Notes: generated by a model from the letters alone, not told the origin. A stretch of 6,590 bases of DNA from Candidatus Omnitrophota bacterium (GCA_028715315.1 JAQUSA010000055.1:1-6590), one strand, 5' to 3'; numbered from the stretch's first letter, positions 1 to 6,590 are shown. Numbers and translations are program-made.

Positions 1-794
1 GCGCGTGATATGATGAGATCGGCCGCAGCGTACGCGGAGCCGATCTCATCCACGAAATCGCATACGCGGCCGCTTATCCCGCTTCCCCCGTATTTTTTCT
101 GGACATCGTTATAATTCTTCATGCCGGCTATATGTATAATATTCAGCTGCGCCTTCTCCTCCGCGCCCAGCAGGCCGAGCATGTCGCCGACGACCGTATT
201 TATCGCCTGCGAGCCCTGGCTGCCGCCCAATATCAGGACCGTAAATCTCCCGGGATCCAGGCCGTAGCGCGCCTGCGCTTCCTTCCTTCCTGCGGACAAC
301 AGCCCCGCGCGTATAGGGTTACCCGTGAAGACCGCCTTCTTCCCGAACGCCTTCTCGGTCTCTTTGAAACTTACCGCGACGCGCCGGGAAAACAGGGCGA
401 GCATCTTGTTCGCGAGCCCCGCATCGCAATTCTGCTCGTGCAGGAAAAGCTTCCTGCCTGCCAGCGCGCCGAAGATACAGACCGGGAAAGATGCGTACCC
501 TCCGAAGCCGACTATAATGTCCGGCTTATATTCCGATAGCAGCCTGATCGAACCGGCCGACGCCGACATGAACCTGCCGATGAATTTCAGGAATCCCAGC
601 GGGTTACGGGAGATCTTCGCCGCCGGCAGGAGCTTGTAAGGCAGGCCGAACGACCCGAATAATTTTTGCTCGAGCGGATGGTCCGTCCCGGCCAGCAGCA
701 GATCCTTGATGCCGCGCGCGTTGAGTTCCTGCGCGAGGCTCAGCCCGGGAAAAATATGCCCCCCGGTCCCGCCGCACGCTATGAGTATCTTCAA
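1..794 (-). CDS. murG: MurG, lipid II-forming GlcNAc transferase (partial, C-terminus cut by window edge)
   Basis: UDP-GlcNAc:undecaprenyl-PP-MurNAc-pentapeptide GlcNAc transferase (GT28, GT-B fold), a peripheral enzyme of the inner membrane face that converts lipid I to lipid II. I translated 264 residues without a stop or frameshift. Visible motifs are the N-terminal glycine-rich loop GGTGGHIFPG (about residues 8-17), FGGYASFP (97-104), HEQN (119-122), FTGNPIR (156-162) and the C-domain loop LGGSQGS (189-195). The reading ends at ADLIISR, just before the usual AGA..T..E donor-binding segment, so roughly 90-100 residues lie off the left edge (family length is about 355-370). The start is TTG at 794-792: the codon directly upstream in the same frame is the ftsW stop TAA, so no earlier start is possible, and MKILIACGGTGGH is a normal MurG N-terminus. 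An AAGGA lies 7 nt upstream. The gene abuts ftsW with no gap. Identity is very secure. Confidence 0.97.
   Translation of the reverse strand, partial: MKILIACGGTGGHIFPGLSLAQELNARGIKDLLLAGTDHPLEQKLFGSFGLPYKLLPAAKISRNPLGFLKFIGRFMSASAGSIRLLSEYKPDIIVGFGGYASFPVCIFGALAGRKLFLHEQNCDAGLANKMLALFSRRVAVSFKETEKAFGKKAVFTGNPIRAGLLSAGRKEAQARYGLDPGRFTVLILGGSQGSQAINTVVGDMLGLLGAEEKAQLNIIHIAGMKNYNDVQKKYGGSGISGRVCDFVDEIGSAYAAADLIISR
12..50. repeat. Perfect 12-bp inverted repeat inside murG
   Basis: GATGAGATCGGC at 12-23 and its exact reverse complement GCCGATCTCATC at 39-50 flank a 15-nt spacer that itself contains the palindrome GCGTACGC (28-35). In the mRNA this would be a 12-bp stem with a 15-nt loop. It lies within the murG codons for DEIGSAYAAADLI, a conserved part of the protein, so it could be a coincidence of coding sequence. 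No U-run follows it within the window. Confidence 0.6.
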
Positions 795-1901
795 TTATTG
801 TTCCTTCTCGTAAGGCGTTTCGCTGTACTTAGCTATATTCAGCAGCAGCGCGACGCCGATCATATCGAAGACGAGCGACGAGCCGCCGTAGCTTATGAAC
901 GGCAGCGGCAATCCCTTCGTGGGCATCGAGCCGGTCGCCACGGCTATGTTAATTATCGCCTCCAGCGCTATCATGGATACGATCCCGAGCGCCGCCAGGT
1001 GCCCGAAGAGGTCCCTGGCCCTCAACGCTATCCTGAACCCTATCCAGATGAACAGGATGAACAGGATTATTACCGCGCCCGCGCCGATGAGTCCGAGTTC
1101 CTCGCCTATTATGGAAAATATGAAATCCGTGTGGCAGCCCGGCAGGTAAAGCAGCTTCTGCCTGGACTGCCCAAGCCCGACGCCGAGGATCCCGCCGGAG
1201 CCCAACGCTATATACGACTGGATTATCTGGAATCCCACCCCCTGCGGGTCCTTCCACGGGTCGATGAATGCCAGGATCCTGCGCATCCTGTACGCCTTAT
1301 GCAGCACAAGGACCAGCAGCACCGGGATCGAGCCGACGATCATCGGGACGAGATGCCCGAGCTTCATTCCCGCGACGAAGAGCATCATGACCGCGACGAT
1401 GCTTATAGCGACCGCCGTCCCGAGGTCCGGTTCCAGGAGTATGAGGCCGACGCTCACTCCGAGCATTATCATCGGAGGCATGAACCCTTCCCAGAAACTG
1501 CGGATGTCGCCCTGTTTCCTCGACAGGAAGTCCGCGAAATAGAGTATCATCACGAGCTTAGCGACCTGCGACGGCTGGAAACTCAGGAAAGAGAACCTGA
1601 ACCACCTGCGCGCGCCGGCTATCTCGCGGCTTATTCCAGGTATCAGCACAAGTATCAGCAGCAGGAACGTCGCTATCAGCACGGGCTTGACGTATTTCTT
1701 CAGCGCATTGTAATCCGCGGACATTATCATCAGCGAGGCTATCATGCCGAGGAACAGGTAGAGCAGCTGGCGCTTAAGGTAATACGCGCTGTCCTTAAGG
1801 AACTCATGCGCGTTGATCGCGCTGGCGCTGTAGACCATGACGACCCCTATCGCGAGGAGTATCACGGTGACCATGAACAGCTGCGTCCTGAGCTTTCTCA
1901 C
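795..1901 (-). CDS. ftsW: FtsW, SEDS-family septal peptidoglycan polymerase
   Basis: Multi-pass membrane glycosyltransferase that polymerises lipid II into septal glycan together with its partner class B PBP (FtsI). With the start chosen here it has 368 residues, shorter than E. coli FtsW (about 414), with short N- and C-terminal tails and about ten hydrophobic segments. Motifs in order: VMVYSASA (22-29), GARRWF (96-101), QPSQVAKL (109-116), EPDLGTA (157-163, with the Asp of the SEDS catalytic region), FIDPWKDPQGVGFQIIQS (212-229), HTDFIFSIIGEELG (257-270) and GSMPTKGLPLPFISYGGSS (324-342). The start is GTG at 1901-1899, overlapping the murD stop as GTGA, with GGGAGGG 10 nt upstream. An in-frame start at 2015 would overlap murD by 118 nt and add a non-hydrophobic, Arg-rich leader, so I reject it. 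FtsW rather than RodA is inferred from the dcw context. Oddities are QPSQ where QPSE is usual, and LPGCHTDF where LPE-type sequence is usual. Confidence 0.95.
   Translation of the reverse strand: MRKLRTQLFMVTVILLAIGVVMVYSASAINAHEFLKDSAYYLKRQLLYLFLGMIASLMIMSADYNALKKYVKPVLIATFLLLILVLIPGISREIAGARRWFRFSFLSFQPSQVAKLVMILYFADFLSRKQGDIRSFWEGFMPPMIMLGVSVGLILLEPDLGTAVAISIVAVMMLFVAGMKLGHLVPMIVGSIPVLLVLVLHKAYRMRRILAFIDPWKDPQGVGFQIIQSYIALGSGGILGVGLGQSRQKLLYLPGCHTDFIFSIIGEELGLIGAGAVIILFILFIWIGFRIALRARDLFGHLAALGIVSMIALEAIINIAVATGSMPTKGLPLPFISYGGSSLVFDMIGVALLLNIAKYSETPYEKEQ
802..806 (-). promoter_or_regulatory. Likely ribosome binding site of murG
   Basis: AAGGA lies 7 nt upstream of the TTG start of murG, inside the last codons of ftsW. 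It supports initiation at the TTG directly after the ftsW TAA. Confidence 0.5.
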
Positions 1902-3214
1902 TTCCCTGCCGCCCTCCCGCCTATGGAACGGACTATCCCCTTGAACACCCTTCCCCTCTCTTCGAAATTCCTGAACATGTCGAAGCTGGCGCACATCGGC
2001 GACAGCAGCACGCAATCGCCCTTCGCGGCCCCGGCGAACGCTTTCTTTACGGCATCATCCATGGTGCCGGCAAAGACATAAGGCGCAACGCCGGAGAGAT
2101 GTTCCCTTATCTTCTCCTTCGCCTCGCCGATAAGGACGAGCCTCTTAACCTTCGAGCCGACAGCTTCCCTCGCTTTCCTGAAATCGCTGCCCTTGTCGTG
2201 CCCGCCGGCGATGAGTATCACCGGCTTCACGCATGATTCCAGCGCCATTATCGTCGCGAGGACCGTCGTCCCCTTCGAGTCATTTATGAACTCCACGCCG
2301 CGGATATCCGAGACATGCTCGAACCGGTGTTCGAGCCCCCTGAAACCCTTAAGCGCCTGCCTGACCTTTTCCGGCTTTATGCCGAATATCGAGGCCACCT
2401 GCAGGCAGGCAAGGACGTTCTCTATATTATGCGCGCCCTTTATCCTGAGCTCCTCTTCGCCGCAGGGCAGCTGCGGCGTATTTTTCCTGCGCGAGAAGAA
2501 CAGCGCGCGCGCCTTCGTCTTCGTCCTGAGCTTCCTTACGAGAGGATCGTCATAGTTCAACACGGCCCAGTCCCTTCCGTCCTGGTTCTCGAAGACCCGG
2601 GCCTTCGCTCTCATGTAAGCGGCCAGGCCGGAATGCCTGTCAAAATGGTTCTGGGATATGTTCAGCATGACCGCCACATGCGGCCGGAACGATCTTATGC
2701 CCTCAAGCTGGAAGGAACTCACCTCGAGGACCACTATCGAGTCCTTGCGAACATTTGCGATCTCGCCGCAGAACGGGTTGCCGATATTCCCGCATACTAC
2801 CGCGCGCTTCCCGCCCTTTTTCAGTATCTCCCCGATCAGCGTCGTGGTGGTGGATTTCCCGTTAGTCCCCGTGACGGCGATTATCGGCGCGGGGCAGCAC
2901 AGGTAACCGAGCTCTATCTCGCCTATGACAGGGACCTTATATCGCGCGGCCCATTCCAGGACGGGCGAACCGCCGGGAACGCCCGGGCTTATCACGATGA
3001 GGTCCTTGCCCTGTATGAAATCCCGGCTGTGCCTCCCGAGCTCAACGGTAATACCCCTCTTCCGCAGCAGGCGCATATGCGCCCTGAGCGCCGCGGAATC
3101 GCCCGAGTCCGTAGCCCATACCGCCGCCCCCCGCTTCTTAAGAAGCAACGCCGCGGCCATCCCGCTCTTAGCGAGGCCGGCTACGGTGACTTTTTTTCCT
3201 TTGAATTCATTCAT
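1898..3214 (-). CDS. murD: MurD, UDP-MurNAc-L-alanine:D-glutamate ligase
   Basis: Cytoplasmic ATP-dependent Mur ligase adding D-Glu to UDP-MurNAc-L-Ala. It has 438 residues, a normal family length. Three domains are visible. The N-terminal Rossmann-like UDP-binding part has VAGLAKSGMAAALLL (11-25) and ISPGVP (75-80). The central ATPase has P-loop TGTNGKSTT (115-123), EVSSFQLE (164-171), NISQNHFDRH (185-194) and MRAKARVF, whose K204 aligns with the carbamylated Lys of Mur ligases. The C-terminal domain has LEHRFEHV (294-301), NDSKGTT (311-317), AGGHDKGSDF (336-345) and SPMCASFDMF (405-414). The start is ATG at 3214-3212, overlapping the mraY stop as ATGA. I see no clear Shine-Dalgarno upstream, so translation is probably coupled to mraY. 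The 3' end overlaps ftsW by 4 nt. It is complete and all key residues are seen. Confidence 0.97.
   Translation of the reverse strand: MNEFKGKKVTVAGLAKSGMAAALLLKKRGAAVWATDSGDSAALRAHMRLLRKRGITVELGRHSRDFIQGKDLIVISPGVPGGSPVLEWAARYKVPVIGEIELGYLCCPAPIIAVTGTNGKSTTTTLIGEILKKGGKRAVVCGNIGNPFCGEIANVRKDSIVVLEVSSFQLEGIRSFRPHVAVMLNISQNHFDRHSGLAAYMRAKARVFENQDGRDWAVLNYDDPLVRKLRTKTKARALFFSRRKNTPQLPCGEEELRIKGAHNIENVLACLQVASIFGIKPEKVRQALKGFRGLEHRFEHVSDIRGVEFINDSKGTTVLATIMALESCVKPVILIAGGHDKGSDFRKAREAVGSKVKRLVLIGEAKEKIREHLSGVAPYVFAGTMDDAVKKAFAGAAKGDCVLLSPMCASFDMFRNFEERGRVFKGIVRSIGGRAAGK
1912..1918 (-). promoter_or_regulatory. Likely ribosome binding site of ftsW
   Basis: GGGAGGG lies 10 nt upstream of the GTG at 1901, inside the last codons of murD. 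The spacing is slightly long, but it supports the GTG start that overlaps the murD stop. Confidence 0.5.
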
Positions 3215-4302
3215 CTTAGTTTCAGCGTCGATAGGCTTATCAATGCCAGTATTATCCCTATTATCCAGAACCTGATGACGACCTTGGTCTCAGACCATCC
3301 CTTCATCTGGAAATGGTGGTGGATCGGCGCCATCAGGAATATCCTCTTCTTGAACAACTTGAAAGACGCCACCTGAAATATGACCGACAGCGCCTCCATC
3401 ACGAATATCCCGCCCACTATGAGAAGCAACAGCTCCTTTTTTGTAAAGGTCGCTACGACGCCTATCGCCCCGCCCAACGCCAGCGAACCCGTATCGCCCA
3501 TGAAGACGTTCGCGGGAAAGGAGTTGAACCATAAGAACCCGAGCCCCGCGCCCAGCATGGCCGCGCAAAATACGGCGAGTTCGCCCGCGCCCGGGATATG
3601 GATTATATTCAGGTATTCGCTCATATTCACGTTGCCCGTTATATAGCTCAACGCGGCATACGTCAGCACGACGATTATTATGCAGCCGATAGCCAGGCCG
3701 TCAAGCCCGTCGGTCAGGTTGACCGCGTTGGACGAGCCGACTATCACGATCATCGTGAACAGCACGTAGAAGACCCCGAGGTTTATGACCAGGTCCTTAA
3801 GGAAGGGCACGTCGAGGTTCTTGCCTATCTGCGGGTCGAAATAAACGAAGAGCCCGAGCATAAGGCCGAGCATGATCTGCCCTATGAACTTCGACCTGGC
3901 GGTCAACCCTGTCGATTTCTTAAGCTTCATCTTAAGATAATCGTCAAGGAACCCGACAGCGCAGAGCCATATTATCGAGACGAGCGAGAGGAGGACATAT
4001 TTGTTATTAAGGTCGCCCCATAACAGCGTGGATAGGACGATCGCCGTGACTATAAGGAGCCCGCCCATGGTCGGTGTGCCCGCCTTGTTCTTGTGCATCT
4101 CGTATATGCCCTTCGCGTCATCCGCGGCCCTGACGACCTGGCCGATCTTAAGCTCGCGCAATTTTTCTATGATGAACGGACCCAGTATCACGCACAGGAG
4201 GAACGACGTGACCGCCGCGCCCGCGGCGCGGAAACTGATGTACTTGAAGACATTGAACCCGAAAAATATATCCCTTAGCGGATAGAGCAGGTGATAAAAC
4301 AC
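3211..4302 (-). CDS. mraY: MraY, phospho-MurNAc-pentapeptide translocase (lipid I synthase)
   Basis: Integral membrane enzyme transferring phospho-MurNAc-pentapeptide from UDP to undecaprenyl phosphate, giving lipid I. It has 363 residues (E. coli 360) with about ten transmembrane segments. Conserved elements are the N-terminus MFYHLLYPL and FNVFKYISFRAAGA, KAGTPTMGGLLI (73-84), the Asp pair in FLDDYLK (118-124), NAVNLTDGLDGLA (192-204), VFMGDTGSLALGG (266-278, with the third catalytic-region Asp at 270) and MAPIHHHFQMKGWSE (324-338, with the family His triad). The start is GTG at 4302-4300, supported by a strong GGAGGAG 8 nt upstream and by the match of the N-terminus to other MraY proteins. 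It overlaps the murF end by 28 nt and the murD start by 4 nt. Its ribosome binding site lies inside murF coding sequence and may be masked by RNA structure. Confidence 0.97.
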   Translation of the reverse strand: MFYHLLYPLRDIFFGFNVFKYISFRAAGAAVTSFLLCVILGPFIIEKLRELKIGQVVRAADDAKGIYEMHKNKAGTPTMGGLLIVTAIVLSTLLWGDLNNKYVLLSLVSIIWLCAVGFLDDYLKMKLKKSTGLTARSKFIGQIMLGLMLGLFVYFDPQIGKNLDVPFLKDLVINLGVFYVLFTMIVIVGSSNAVNLTDGLDGLAIGCIIIVVLTYAALSYITGNVNMSEYLNIIHIPGAGELAVFCAAMLGAGLGFLWFNSFPANVFMGDTGSLALGGAIGVVATFTKKELLLLIVGGIFVMEALSVIFQVASFKLFKKRIFLMAPIHHHFQMKGWSETKVVIRFWIIGIILALISLSTLKLR

Positions 4303-5642
4303 TTTTTGATCTCCTCCATCTTCATGCCGCGCGAACCTTTGACGAGAACCAGATCCCCCTCCCGTAATATGCCTTTCAAGGCCTTTGCGGCCTCTACGGA
4401 ATTATCAAAACGGAGGAGGGTTTCACCGCCGATTCCCTCCTCCCGAGCGCCCTCCAGGATATACCCGGAGAGCGAGCCCACACTCACAATAATATCCACA
4501 CCCGCCATCGCCGCAATGCGGCCGACATTGCGGTGCATCTCAGGGGCCCCGGCGCCGAGCTCGAGCATGTCTCCGGCTACTAGCACCTTCCTCTTTCCCG
4601 GGCCCATGTTGCAAAGGGCCTCAATCGCGCTGTTCATCGAAAGCGGGTTTGAATTATAGCAGTCGAAGATGAAGTCTATTCCGCCGCACGAGGCGAATTC
4701 CATCCTGAGCTTGGGCAGTTCGAAATCCTCGAGCGCTTTCACGGCATCGGCCGTCTCTACGCCGTAGAGCGAACCCGCGGCGATCGCCGCAAGGGCATTG
4801 TATATATTATGGCGCCCCAGGACCTTAAGTTCGACCGGGTGCACGCCGTTCATGACGAAACTGATCCCGCAATTGGCCTCCCGGATATTATCCGCAAAAT
4901 AATCGCATTCCTTGCCGAACCCGAAGGTCACGACCTCATCGCAAATCTTCCGGGCCGAATCGACAAGTTTTGGATCGTTGCCGTTGACCACCGCGGAGCC
5001 ATCCTCCCCCACCCTCTTTAAGAGGTCGAGTTTTTCCGTCCTGACATTGTCGACCGTCCCGAAAAACTCGAGGTGCGAAGGGCCCGCGTTAATTATCATG
5101 CCGCAGTTCGGCTGGACGATATCGGAAAGATACGCTATCTCGCCCGGATGGTTGGTGCCCATTTCGGTCACCGCGATCTCATGGCTGCCGTCCATCCTGA
5201 GCAGGGTCTGCGGCACGCCCACGAAATTATTCTCCGTGCCTTCGTTCTTTAATACCTTATATTTCGCCGAAAGGATGCGCGAGAGCATCTCCTTCGTGGT
5301 CGTCTTCCCGTTGGAGCCCGTCAGGGCGATTACTGGAATATCGAAACGGCGGCGGTAATAGCCCGCGATCTTCCCTAATGCCTTGAGCGTATCACCCACT
5401 TTTATGACCGCGATGCCCTGCTGCGTCGGCGCATCGCGGCAGACGACCGCGCCCTTGGCGCCCTGTTTGGCGGCCCCGGCGATGAAATCATGCCCGTCGT
5501 AGTTCGGCCCCTTCAGCGCCACAAAGAGCGATCCCGCAGGTATCTTCCTGGTGTCGGTAGATACGCAGGTAAATACGGCCGACGCGTCACCGGCCGATAA
5601 GGTTCCCTCCGCAGCGTCCAATATGTCCTTAACGTTAAGCAA
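4275..5642 (-). CDS. murF: MurF, UDP-MurNAc-tripeptide:D-Ala-D-Ala ligase
   Basis: Cytoplasmic Mur ligase adding D-Ala-D-Ala to the UDP-MurNAc-tripeptide, the last cytoplasmic peptide step. It has 455 residues with the start chosen here, normal for MurF. The N-terminal domain has VSTDTRKIPAGSLFVALKG (27-45) and YDGHDF (48-53). The central ATPase has P-loop TGSNGKTTTKEML (108-120), NEGTENNFVGVP (133-144) and TEMGTNHPGEI (159-169). The C-terminal part has the DCYNSNPLSM motif (usually D-x-YNANP), VAGDMLELG and VLVKGSRGMKMEEI near the end. The start is TTG at 5642-5640: a GAGGAAG sits about 5 nt upstream, and MLNVKDILDAAEGTL resembles the usual MurF N-terminus. An in-frame TTG at 5672 would add ten hydrophilic residues (TTGKSRGRY type) and a 38 nt overlap, and I consider it less likely. 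It overlaps murE by 8 nt. Confidence 0.96.
   Translation of the reverse strand: MLNVKDILDAAEGTLSAGDASAVFTCVSTDTRKIPAGSLFVALKGPNYDGHDFIAGAAKQGAKGAVVCRDAPTQQGIAVIKVGDTLKALGKIAGYYRRRFDIPVIALTGSNGKTTTKEMLSRILSAKYKVLKNEGTENNFVGVPQTLLRMDGSHEIAVTEMGTNHPGEIAYLSDIVQPNCGMIINAGPSHLEFFGTVDNVRTEKLDLLKRVGEDGSAVVNGNDPKLVDSARKICDEVVTFGFGKECDYFADNIREANCGISFVMNGVHPVELKVLGRHNIYNALAAIAAGSLYGVETADAVKALEDFELPKLRMEFASCGGIDFIFDCYNSNPLSMNSAIEALCNMGPGKRKVLVAGDMLELGAGAPEMHRNVGRIAAMAGVDIIVSVGSLSGYILEGAREEGIGGETLLRFDNSVEAAKALKGILREGDLVLVKGSRGMKMEEIKKCFITCSIR
4311..4317 (-). promoter_or_regulatory. Ribosome binding site of mraY
   Basis: GGAGGAG, a near-perfect Shine-Dalgarno, lies 8 nt upstream of the GTG start of mraY. 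It is embedded in the murF codons for the Met-Glu-Glu-Ile stretch near the MurF C-terminus. It decides the GTG at 4302 as the mraY start. Its complement occurs about 100 nt upstream in the same transcript (see the repeat at 4412-4443). Confidence 0.85.
4412..4443 (-). repeat. GC-rich hairpin inside murF, also complementary to the mraY ribosome binding site
   Basis: On the transcribed (minus) strand, GGAGGAGGG (4443-4435) and CCCTCCTCC (4420-4412) form a perfect 9-bp inverted repeat with a 14-nt loop, followed by GTTTTG. It looks like a weak intrinsic terminator but lies well inside murF, in the codons for the REEGIGGETLLRF stretch. The 3' arm is also complementary to the mraY Shine-Dalgarno at 4317-4311. 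Whether either structure forms is inference. Confidence 0.5.
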
Positions 5643-6590
5643 GTATCTTCCTCGCGACTTCCCTGTCGTCAAAGGATATCGTCGTGTTCTTGAGCACCTG
5701 GTAGGCCTCGTGCCCTTTTCCCGCTATAAGCACACAGTCGCCCTCTCCGGCGCCGGATAGCGCTTCCCTTATCGCCTGCGCCCTGTCCAGTATGACCTTA
5801 TAATTTTTGCCCTTCATGCCTTCCGTTATCATCGCGGCGATCGCCTCCGGCTCCTCGCTGCGGGGATTATCGGAGGTCACATATACGAAATCCGCCGTAT
5901 CGCCTGCCACCTTTCCCATGCGCGGGCGCTTGGTCCTGTCCCTGTCGCCTCCGCAGCCGAAGACGACTATGATCTTCTTCTTTATCAGGGGCTTCAGCGC
6001 GGAGAGGACGTTGCTGAGCGCGTCATCCGTATGCGCGTAATCGACGAAGACCTTGAACGGCTGCCCGCACTCCACCGGTTCGAGCCTGCCCGGTACCGCG
6101 CGCAGCTTTTCTATCCCCCGCTTTACCTCCTCAGGGGAAAACCCCAGGCTTATTCCGCATGCGGCCGCGGAGACCATGTTATAAACGTTATGCATGCCTA
6201 TCAGCGCGGATACGATCGCGAACCTGCCTCCCGGGTAATTGACCATGAACCTCGTGCCGTCAAGCGAGAGCTCTGTATCCGTCGCGAGGAAATCAGCCAC
6301 AAGTTTTGTCCCGTATGTCACGACACGTCCCCCGGAAACCTTAATGAGCTTACGGCCCCACTCGTCGTCGATATTAATCACCGCCTGGGCCGAGTCATTC
6401 AAATTCGAAAACAGGCGGGATTTGGCCCTAAAATATTCCTCCATCGTCTTATGGTAGTCAAGATGGTCGCCGGTAAGGTTCGTGAAGATGGCGGCGCTGA
6501 AGGAGATGCCGCCGGTCCTGTTCTGGTCGAGCGCATGTGAAGAGACCTCCATGACAAGGTGGTCGCTCCCGCCCTTTACCATCTCACCCA
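5635..6590 (-). CDS. murE: MurE, UDP-MurNAc-dipeptide:diaminopimelate ligase (partial, N-terminus cut by window edge)
   Basis: Cytoplasmic Mur ligase adding the third stem-peptide residue to UDP-MurNAc-L-Ala-D-Glu. Only the last 317 codons are present (E. coli MurE is about 495 residues), so the UDP-binding domain and the ATP P-loop lie off the right edge; the frame is open to the edge, and the ATG at 6582 is internal. Visible motifs are VMEVSSHALDQNRTGGISF, FTNLTGDHLDYHKTMEEY, FRAKSRLF (carrying the Lys that is carbamylated in Mur ligases), GMHNVYN, DYAHTDDAL, FGCGGDRDRTKRP and AGKGHEAYQ. The TSDNPRSEEP motif at about 5874-5845 contains DNPR, the signature of meso-DAP-specific MurE; Lys-adding enzymes carry other residues there. 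The stop is TAA at 5637-5635, downstream of the overlapping murF start. Confidence 0.97.
   Translation of the reverse strand, partial: GEMVKGGSDHLVMEVSSHALDQNRTGGISFSAAIFTNLTGDHLDYHKTMEEYFRAKSRLFSNLNDSAQAVINIDDEWGRKLIKVSGGRVVTYGTKLVADFLATDTELSLDGTRFMVNYPGGRFAIVSALIGMHNVYNMVSAAACGISLGFSPEEVKRGIEKLRAVPGRLEPVECGQPFKVFVDYAHTDDALSNVLSALKPLIKKKIIVVFGCGGDRDRTKRPRMGKVAGDTADFVYVTSDNPRSEEPEAIAAMITEGMKGKNYKVILDRAQAIREALSGAGEGDCVLIAGKGHEAYQVLKNTTISFDDREVARKILA
5647..5653 (-). promoter_or_regulatory. Ribosome binding site of murF
   Basis: GAGGAAG lies about 5 nt upstream of the TTG at 5642, inside the last codons of murE. It supports this TTG over the upstream in-frame TTG at 5672 as the murF start. Confidence 0.65.

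Noticed and set aside
949..1257. Minus-strand open frame of 102 codons overlapping ftsW in another frame.
   Set aside because: It is nested inside ftsW, whose frame carries all conserved motifs. Its Gly- and Arg-rich translation is typical of an out-of-frame reading.
666..2081. Long plus-strand open frame of 471 codons antisense to ftsW and the murG start.
   Set aside because: It lies opposite well-identified genes and its translation is dominated by Arg, Glu, Asp, Tyr, Gln and His with no recognisable motif. It is the composition expected from the complement of a GC-rich membrane protein gene. The missing stops follow from codon bias on the sense strand.
2355..2410. 8-bp inverted repeat GCCTGCCT / AGGCAGGC with a 40-nt spacer in murD.
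   Set aside because: The arms are short, the spacer is long and the codons are GC-rich. This is expected by chance.
3191..3197. Run of seven A on the coding strand within the first ten codons of murD, considered as a slippage site.
   Set aside because: The frame continues correctly into conserved MurD sequence (KGKKVTVAGLAKSG), and neither alternative frame leads to a sensible product. It simply encodes Lys-rich sequence.
2315..3376. Plus-strand open frame of 353 codons antisense to murD and the mraY end.
   Set aside because: It is fully covered by murD and mraY on the other strand, with no recognised domain and a low-complexity basic composition. It is a shadow of the sense coding.
4406..4443. 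Intrinsic terminator within murF.
   Set aside because: The stem is good, but the U-run is only four bases and is followed by G, and the position is mid-gene in an operon that must be read through. I kept it as a repeat and not as a terminator.
6031..6540. Plus-strand open frame of 169 codons antisense to murE.
   Set aside because: It lies opposite conserved MurE motifs, has no recognisable domain and has no convincing ribosome binding site.

Overview
The whole window is one continuous stretch of a division and cell wall (dcw) cluster, read entirely from the minus strand. In transcription order (right to left) it holds murE (3' two thirds), murF, mraY, murD, ftsW and murG (5' three quarters). 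This is the classical dcw gene order. By that order, pbpB/ftsI would be expected beyond the right edge and murC beyond the left edge, but neither is visible here.

The genes form a nearly complete pathway. MurD adds D-Glu to UDP-MurNAc-L-Ala. MurE adds the third residue, and its DNPR motif points to meso-diaminopimelate. MurF adds D-Ala-D-Ala. MraY transfers the phospho-MurNAc-pentapeptide to undecaprenyl phosphate, giving lipid I. MurG adds GlcNAc, giving lipid II. FtsW, a SEDS glycosyltransferase, polymerises lipid II at the division site.

The layout is extremely compact, with no intergenic base at all. On the starts chosen here, murE/murF overlap by 8 nt, murF/mraY by 28 nt, mraY/murD by 4 nt (ATGA) and murD/ftsW by 4 nt (GTGA), while ftsW/murG abut exactly (TAA then TTG). 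Four of the five visible starts are not ATG (TTG, GTG, ATG, GTG, TTG). No promoter, transcription terminator at a gene end, tRNA, mobile element or CRISPR is visible.

The organism is a GC-rich bacterium that makes peptidoglycan, probably of the meso-DAP type. The compactness and protein style would fit an uncultured Gram-negative-type lineage (Omnitrophota or another PVC-related group is one guess), but nothing here fixes the taxonomy. I see no undescribed system. The points worth a second look are two RNA structures inside coding sequence (one could mask the mraY ribosome binding site), the non-ATG starts, and substitutions at usually conserved positions in FtsW.
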